Assembly (NCBI GenBank): GCA_021157645.1
Contig: JAGGWC010000039.1
Span: 1-11,398 of the forward strand
Source: Candidatus Cloacimonadota bacterium
Lineage (GTDB): Bacteria; Cloacimonadota; Cloacimonadia; Cloacimonadales; TCS61
DNA: 11,398 bases
Reading direction: 5' to 3'
Notes under the pieces: model-generated
Told to the model about the DNA's origin: nothing
Databases searched by the model: none
What the model saw: the letters and a program-made list of their open reading frames with translations, nothing else
Program-made: the position numbers and the translations under genes
Shown: piece by piece, positions 6,684 to 11,398 of the stretch
Layout of the letters: each line of letters opens with the position of its first letter
Position numbering within the stretch: the first letter of the stretch is position 1

Positions 6684-7139
6684 ATGATGAAAATAAAATT
6701 AGTAAAAAAAGGTACGGGCTCCGGATTTATCATAAATCAAGAGGGATATGTCCTTACCAATGAACATGTAGTGCGTAAAGCAGATAAGATAAAAGTTACT
6801 CTTTCTGATGGCAGAGAATTTACCGGGGAAGTGATAGGCTCAGATGTAACTTCAGATATGGCTATAGTAAAGATACAAGCAGATCATTTGCCCACTGTAA
6901 CTTTAGGTGATTCAGATAAATTAAGAGTTGGAGAAATAGTCATAGCTATTGGTAATCCCTATGGACTTCAACAGACTGTAACCATGGGTGTAGTAAGTGC
7001 TAAAGGTCGTTCTATTCCAGCGGGAACAGGAGGACATATTTATAGGAATTTTATTCAAACAGATACAGCTATCAATCCTGGAAATAGTGGTGGGGACGAG
7101 CCTCCTGATATGGGTGCAGCCATGCCTATGATGAGATAA
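6684..7139 (+). CDS. Truncated HtrA/DegP-type serine protease fused in frame to a MacA tail
   Basis: Residues 10-137 are an HtrA-type chymotrypsin-fold protease core: GTGSGFII at 10-17, TNEHVV with catalytic His28, SDMAIVKI with Asp58, LGDSDKLRVGE and AIGNPYGL, then NPGNSGG with Ser135. Directly after GNSGG the sequence changes to DEPPDMGAAMPMMR and a stop, the same C-terminal tail as MacA. Family members continue with a proline-led segment, further strands and usually a PDZ domain, all missing here. The front is also short: there is no signal peptide or anchor before GTGSGF, and the start lacks a good ribosome binding site. All three catalytic residues are present, but the fold is incomplete and a stable, exported, active protease is unlikely. 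It ends 14 bases before macB. Confidence 0.8.
   Translation: MMKIKLVKKGTGSGFIINQEGYVLTNEHVVRKADKIKVTLSDGREFTGEVIGSDVTSDMAIVKIQADHLPTVTLGDSDKLRVGEIVIAIGNPYGLQQTVTMGVVSAKGRSIPAGTGGHIYRNFIQTDTAINPGNSGGDEPPDMGAAMPMMR
7086..7133 (+). repeat. Copy B of the duplicated macA 3' end
   Basis: This segment is the partner of 5586-5633 (44 of 48 bases identical, 27-base identical core at 7099-7125). Here it follows the protease GNSGG codons instead of macA and stays in the same tail reading frame. The first matched bases, AGTGGTGGG, encode the SGG of both the protease active site and the MacA tail, so the junction lies in shared sequence. Confidence 0.95.
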
Positions 7140-7153
7140 TAAGGGAGAAAAAA

Positions 7154-7840
7154 ATGAGTAAAATAATGAAAATAGAAAATTTAGAAAAAACTTACCATTT
7201 GGGAAAAGTAAAAGTGGAAGCTTTAAGAGACATATCCTTCGAGGTTAATACTGGTGAATTTGTCTCCATTATGGGACCTTCCGGTTCGGGAAAATCGACC
7301 TTGATGCATATCATCGGCTGTTTGGATTATCCCACCGGTGGTAAATATTTTCTATCCGGTCAGGATGTTAGTAAACTGAACGATAATCAGTTAGCTCTGT
7401 TTCGTAACCAAAAAATCGGATTTGTCTTTCAACAGTTTAATTTACTTCCCCGTGCCACCATTCTGAGAAATGTTGAACTCCCGCTAACTTATAGTAAAAC
7501 CAACTCCGGAAATAAAAAAGAGCGGGCAGTAGAGGCATTAGAAAAAGTGGGTTTAGGCGATCGTTTAAAACATAAACCCAATGAAATATCCGGCGGTGAA
7601 AAACAAAGAGTAGCTGTTGCCCGAGCACTGGTCAATCATCCTTCTATTATCCTGGCTGATGAACCAACCGGAAACTTAGATTCCAAAACTGGTCAAGACA
7701 TTATGAAAATGATAGATAGATTATATGATGAAGGAAACACTATTATTTTAGTGACCCATGAAGCGGAAATCGCCCGGTATGCCAGGCGAGTCATTCATTT
7801 AAAAGATGGATTAATTGATAGAGATGAGGTGATAGCATGA
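7154..7840 (+). CDS. macB: MacB/LolD-type ABC transporter ATPase
   Basis: This 228-residue stand-alone ATPase drives the MacB-type permease encoded next. All motifs are present: Walker A GPSGSGKST (41-49), Q-loop VFQQFNLLPR (Q94 region), signature SGGEKQR (146-152), Walker B IILADE (165-170) followed by PTGNLDSKTG, and the switch His in VTHE (202). The PTGNLDS form is typical of the MacB/LolD/FtsE group. GGGAG lies 7 bases before the ATG. The stop overlaps the permease start by 4 bases (ATGA), indicating translational coupling. E. coli MacB is one fused protein; a separate ATPase and permease is the arrangement common in Gram-positive-type relatives (YknY/YknZ). The gene is separated from its expected partner macA by about 1.5 kb of inserted material. 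Confidence 0.93.
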   Translation: MSKIMKIENLEKTYHLGKVKVEALRDISFEVNTGEFVSIMGPSGSGKSTLMHIIGCLDYPTGGKYFLSGQDVSKLNDNQLALFRNQKIGFVFQQFNLLPRATILRNVELPLTYSKTNSGNKKERAVEALEKVGLGDRLKHKPNEISGGEKQRVAVARALVNHPSIILADEPTGNLDSKTGQDIMKMIDRLYDEGNTIILVTHEAEIARYARRVIHLKDGLIDRDEVIA

Positions 7841-9057
7841 TTTTACAAAGTATTAAAATAGCCCTGGAGAGTTTATGGGCTAATAAAATTCGCAGCTTTC
7901 TATCCATGTTGGGAATTATTATTGGTGTAGGTGCCGTTATTGCTATTGTTTCCGTTGGCACCGGTTCAACCCAGCAAGTCACTTCTCGTATTGCTAATCT
8001 GGGTTCAAATATGATTACCGTTTATCCCCGAACACCAAAAGGACAGTGGGGAGAAGTCAGCAGTGCGAGCTCTCAGGATAAATTTTCTCTGGAATCAACC
8101 GATTATATGGAAAAATTTTGTCCTTCGGTCATAAAAGTGATTCCGGTGAAGCAGGTTAGCGGTAGATTAATTTCTGATGATATAAATGTTAATGCTACTA
8201 TCTTAGGCACCAATATCGACTATGCCGAAGTGAATAATTACGAAGTGGGTATGGGTAATTTTATCAGTGAGAATGATCATAGGGAAAGAAGACAAGTCAT
8301 GGTATTGGGCTCTCAACTGGCTGAAGATTTATTCGAAGATGATAATCCCATTGGTAAAAAAATTAAGGTGAACTATGAGGGGCAAGTCTATATGTTTGAT
8401 GTGATTGGTGTAATGAAGGAAAAAGGCGGCTCCATAGGCGGAAACCTGGATGACCAGGCTTACATTCCTTTATCCGTTGCGATGGACAAATTAACCAACA
8501 GTGATTATGTTACTTCCTATATTGCACAAGCTGCCTCATCGGAAAAAGCATCCACTGCTGTCAATGAACTGGAAAATTTTATGGTCAAATTTTTAGATGA
8601 TGAAGATCAGGAACAATTTCGGATTATCAGTCAAGATGAGATTCTTGATACAGTGAGCTCAGTCACCGGAACCATGAGTATTATGCTTGGTGGAATTGCT
8701 GCTATTTCCCTTCTGGTCGGTGGAATTGGAATTATGAATATTATGCTGGTTTCGGTAACCGAACGGACCAGGGAAATCGGTGTACGAAAAGCATTGGGTG
8801 CCAGGAATGCACATATCTTATTTCAATTCTTGATGGAATCATTAAATTTAAGCAGTTTCGGTGGAATTTTGGGTATTGGATTTGGCTGGACAGCGGCTTA
8901 CTTTTTATCCCAATATGGTGATTGGCCTATGGTCATCGCTCCTCTTTCTATCGGCCTTGCCTTTGGTTTTGCCCTATTCATTGGTATCTTCTTTGGTCTT
9001 TATCCGGCAATGAAGGCAGCAAAGATGAATCCAGTGGATGCTTTGCGATATGAATAA
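7837..9057 (+). CDS. macB: MacB/FtsX-type ABC transporter permease
   Basis: The 406-residue protein has the MacB layout. The first membrane helix lies near 18-41, preceded by ALESLWANKIRSFLSMLGIIIGV, a hallmark of this family spread over one stretch. A large periplasmic domain follows (about 45-270), then three C-terminal helices around 277-305, 330-355 and 370-392. The coupling region TREIGVRKALGAR and the end motif NPVDALRYE are characteristic. It does not form a substrate tunnel like RND pumps: family members work by mechanotransmission, pushing periplasmic substrate through MacA and TolC. Likely substrates are peptides, macrolides or lipids, but nothing in the sequence decides this. It ends 25 bases before the convergent regulator gene, with no strong terminator between. 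Confidence 0.93.
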   Translation: MILQSIKIALESLWANKIRSFLSMLGIIIGVGAVIAIVSVGTGSTQQVTSRIANLGSNMITVYPRTPKGQWGEVSSASSQDKFSLESTDYMEKFCPSVIKVIPVKQVSGRLISDDINVNATILGTNIDYAEVNNYEVGMGNFISENDHRERRQVMVLGSQLAEDLFEDDNPIGKKIKVNYEGQVYMFDVIGVMKEKGGSIGGNLDDQAYIPLSVAMDKLTNSDYVTSYIAQAASSEKASTAVNELENFMVKFLDDEDQEQFRIISQDEILDTVSSVTGTMSIMLGGIAAISLLVGGIGIMNIMLVSVTERTREIGVRKALGARNAHILFQFLMESLNLSSFGGILGIGFGWTAAYFLSQYGDWPMVIAPLSIGLAFGFALFIGIFFGLYPAMKAAKMNPVDALRYE

Positions 9058-9082
9058 ATAAGTCAAAATTTTCTAAAAATAT

Positions 9083-9772
9083 CTATGCATTAAAGCGATA
9101 ACCGGAACCCCAAAGCGTTTCAATATAACGAGGATTCTGGGGATCTTCTTCAATTTTATCACGTATTTTTTTAATATGAACGGCAATCGTGGCAATATCT
9201 CCGTAGGAATCATTCCCCCATATCCTATCATAGATGGTTTCTTTACTAAAAACAATGTTGGGATTAGATGCCAGGAAGTTTAATATGTCAAATTCCTTGG
9301 TTGTAAGAACAATTTTATTTCCACCAAGATAAACCTGACGGGCAGTTTGGTTAATGATTAAATCTTTTATATGAATTTCTTTGCTCGCCGCACCCTGTTT
9401 TCCGGTAAGCCGCTCAAACCGGGATAAATGGGCTTTCACTCGAGCCACCAGCTCACTTGGACTAAATGGCTTACTGATATAATCATCAGCCCCCAATCCA
9501 AGACCACGAATTTTATCAATATCTTCTCCTTTGGCAGAAATAATGAGAATGGGAATATTTTTTTCCTTTCTAATTTTCTTGCAAATATCAAAACCGTCCA
9601 TATCGGGTAGCATTAAATCTAATAGAACAAGGTCATAATTATGCTCCAGAGCCTGATTTAATCCTTCTCTGCCATTGTTTTTAATATCAACCTGAAAGCC
9701 ACCGATTTCCAGATAATCTCTTTCCAGTTCGGCGATGCTTTGCTGGTCTTCAATAATTAATATTCTCTTCAT
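9083..9772 (-). CDS. OmpR/PhoB-family response regulator
   Basis: The 229-residue regulator has a receiver domain (1 to about 118) with the acidic pair E8/D9, phospho-acceptor D52 in LVLLDLMLPDMDG, S79 at the Thr/Ser switch position and K101 in SKPFSPSEL. The C-terminal winged helix (about 130-229) shows VLTTKEFDILNFLASN and IDKIEEDPQNPRYIETLWGSGYRF-like end motifs (VHIKKIRDKIEED, then TLWGSGYRF). It is the DNA-binding output of the kinase encoded just before it. The ATG overlaps the kinase TGA by 4 bases, and GGAG lies 9 bases upstream inside the kinase gene. Its position, convergent with the efflux operon, makes control of that operon the natural hypothesis. Overall it resembles VanR/PhoP-type regulators. 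Confidence 0.94.
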   Translation of the reverse strand: MKRILIIEDQQSIAELERDYLEIGGFQVDIKNNGREGLNQALEHNYDLVLLDLMLPDMDGFDICKKIRKEKNIPILIISAKGEDIDKIRGLGLGADDYISKPFSPSELVARVKAHLSRFERLTGKQGAASKEIHIKDLIINQTARQVYLGGNKIVLTTKEFDILNFLASNPNIVFSKETIYDRIWGNDSYGDIATIAVHIKKIRDKIEEDPQNPRYIETLWGSGYRFNA

Positions 9773-11286
9773 GGTTGTTTCTCCGTTTTTATCATTTTCG
9801 AAAAGCCATGAGTTTTCTTCAATGTAAAGAAAATACTGGTGCCTTTTCCTTGTTGACTTTTAGCCCAGATTTTACCTTCATGACTTGTAATTATTTTTTT
9901 TGCTATATAAAGACCCAAACCGGTTCCACTCGAATTAACAGAGCGGGCTTTATCGGCTTTGTAAAAACGTTCAAAAATATTGTTTAATGATTTTTCCGAT
10001 ATTCCCTGTCCGTTATCTCGAATTTCTATTTGGGCTTCTTCTTCTTTTTCAGTTAATATAATGTCAATGACCGGATCGATGCTTGCCTTATGATTTACAG
10101 CATTATTTATGATATTTAAAATGACTCTTTTTATCTTTTCTCTATCGGCATAAACCTTTTCTTGTTCATTATAATCAGCATCAAATTTTAAAGTAATCTC
10201 CTTTTCCGTTAAATAAAACTTTGATTCTTCAAAGCAATCGGTTAAGTAAGCCTTGATATCAACCGGTACAAAATTTAAAGGAAGTTCTTTTAAGTCTAAT
10301 TCGGACAATAAAAACAATTCATTAATTAAAGTTTCCATATTTACAGTATTTTGATATATGGTTTTAAGATATTTGTCTTTTTTCTCTTGTGAAGTAGGGA
10401 TACCATCCATAATACCTTCAATGTATCCTTTTATGGTTGTAATAGGGGTTTTTAAATCATGTGATATATTTGAAATCAATTCATTACGATTATCATCATA
10501 TTTTCTTTTTATTTTCTCGGTTTCTTTTAATTGTTTTTTGGTCTCTTCAAAGGTCCTGGACAAATCTCCGATTTCATTTTTTGCAGTGGTGTTTATTTTA
10601 AAATTATAATTACCCTTTCTAATCTGCAAGGCAGCATTCTCCAATTGAGTGAGAGGTTTAACGATATTTCTTGATAATATGTAAGTGGTGATTGTGCTAA
10701 TGATAACAATGGCAACAAGAAAAAGAATCAAAATAATGAAAACCGAATATCGGAATTGTGCCAAATCTTCTAAAATAGAAGTAACATCGCTAACAATTAA
10801 AGCCTCCCCTTCGGATTCATCAGGAAAGCGAAAATCCAACTTTTTCAAATATATATTTTCACTAAATTTAATAATTTTCTTATTCGGAAATGACTGAATT
10901 TGTGAATTTATTGTTTCTTTATCTAAATCAAGGCTTGAAAGAAAGGGAGAATAGTAAAGTATTTTATTATTTTTTCGGATAATAATACCACCATTAGATG
11001 CATTTATAAAAGCATCCAATTGTTGAATATATTTAATATCTTCTAATGCTTCAGGGCTTTCTCTCAATACACGATTTACAATCCCATCTGCTATGTGTAA
11101 TTCTCTTTCTAAGGGTTCTAAAGACCTTATAGGTTCTTTTTCTCTTCCAAAATCTTTTGGACGCAAACCAAACCTTGAAATATTTTGATAATTTCTACCG
11201 ATAAGAATGCTCACAATAATTAATAAAAAGATGGTAATTATAATCGTAATAAAATTTGAAAGCCATAGTTGTTTTTTAATAATCAT
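9769..11286 (-). CDS. Membrane sensor histidine kinase
   Basis: The 505-residue kinase has a first membrane helix at about 9-29, an extracytoplasmic sensor domain (about 31-178), a second helix at 180-204, a HAMP linker (about 205-258), a dimerisation domain with phospho-acceptor His276 in SNISHDLKTPITTIKGY, and an ATPase domain with N-box NIINNAVNHKA (391-401), G1 DNGQGIS (424-430), F-box FERFYKAD (438-445) and G2 GTGLGLYIAKKI (454-465). The sensor region contains no family I recognise. The kinase gene comes first and the regulator second, the reverse of the commonest order. The ATG at 11286 lacks a strong ribosome binding site (only GGAT about 12 bases upstream); no better in-frame start is visible because nearby upstream ATGs are out of frame or stopped. 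Confidence 0.93.
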   Translation of the reverse strand: MIIKKQLWLSNFITIIITIFLLIIVSILIGRNYQNISRFGLRPKDFGREKEPIRSLEPLERELHIADGIVNRVLRESPEALEDIKYIQQLDAFINASNGGIIIRKNNKILYYSPFLSSLDLDKETINSQIQSFPNKKIIKFSENIYLKKLDFRFPDESEGEALIVSDVTSILEDLAQFRYSVFIILILFLVAIVIISTITTYILSRNIVKPLTQLENAALQIRKGNYNFKINTTAKNEIGDLSRTFEETKKQLKETEKIKRKYDDNRNELISNISHDLKTPITTIKGYIEGIMDGIPTSQEKKDKYLKTIYQNTVNMETLINELFLLSELDLKELPLNFVPVDIKAYLTDCFEESKFYLTEKEITLKFDADYNEQEKVYADREKIKRVILNIINNAVNHKASIDPVIDIILTEKEEEAQIEIRDNGQGISEKSLNNIFERFYKADKARSVNSSGTGLGLYIAKKIITSHEGKIWAKSQQGKGTSIFFTLKKTHGFSKMIKTEKQP

Positions 11287-11398
11287 TTTTTAATTTTATC
11301 CATTCATTTTGGTTTTAAAATAATTAACTATTATTAAATAAAAGCAATTACTTTTCCTATTGAACCGTCTCCATCTCACCTAAAAATATATATTAATC
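11287..11398 (-). other. Upstream region of the kinase-regulator operon
   Basis: These 112 bases are AT-rich and hold no gene that I can support. On the minus strand TTGCTT is followed after 17 bases by ATTATT, a weak promoter possibility. I see no clear copy of the phased TTTAATTTCA repeats found upstream of the efflux operon, although the window edge may cut part of the region. Confidence 0.3.

Overview
The window is AT-rich bacterial DNA with strong purine-rich Shine-Dalgarno sites (for example AGGAGG before the gene at 2037). It encodes TolC-family outer-membrane-factor proteins, a MacA-type adaptor, a split MacB-type ABC transporter and a Spy/CpxP-like periplasmic protein. That combination points to a low-GC bacterium with an outer membrane. 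A diderm Firmicute such as Halanaerobiales, or a lineage such as Atribacterota, would fit, but the sequence alone does not settle which.

Positions 1-1716 look like eroded accessory DNA. They hold a possible partial ORF end, a strong nested stem-loop (247-297), the 3' end of a ParA-family ATPase gene, and an intact 266-residue unknown gene that starts one base after the parA stop. They end with a decayed helix-turn-helix-like gene that has an ATA in place of its start codon and two in-frame TAA codons. Positions 1717-2036 are a non-coding, very AT-rich upstream region with three phased direct repeats just before a TATAAT.

Positions 2037-9057 are an efflux operon on the plus strand: a short TolC-like protein that appears to lack the beta-barrel strands, a full TolC-like protein, a MacA-like adaptor, and then, after an interruption, a MacB-type ATPase and an FtsX/MacB-type permease. 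The interruption (about 5712-7098) is the most striking part. Directly after macA there is an abandoned 27-codon start of a macB ATPase gene, followed by a cluster of inverted repeats, a Spy-like gene and a truncated HtrA/DegP protease. The protease ends exactly at its catalytic GNSGG motif, where it is fused in frame to a second copy of the last residues of MacA. The intact macB follows. The macA-tail/macB-head junction is therefore present twice, exactly 1500 bases apart, with a 27-base identical core. This is the footprint of a rearrangement between paralogous macAB loci, possibly helped by an insertion element.

Positions 9058-11398 carry, on the opposite strand and convergent with the efflux operon, a histidine kinase followed by an OmpR-type response regulator with a 4-base ATGA overlap. 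The inferred logic is that the kinase senses an envelope signal, the regulator acts at the promoter region near 1911-1976, and the TolC-MacA-MacB complex exports a toxic compound or peptide. The Spy-like and HtrA genes belong to envelope stress response but appear to have been brought in by the rearrangement.
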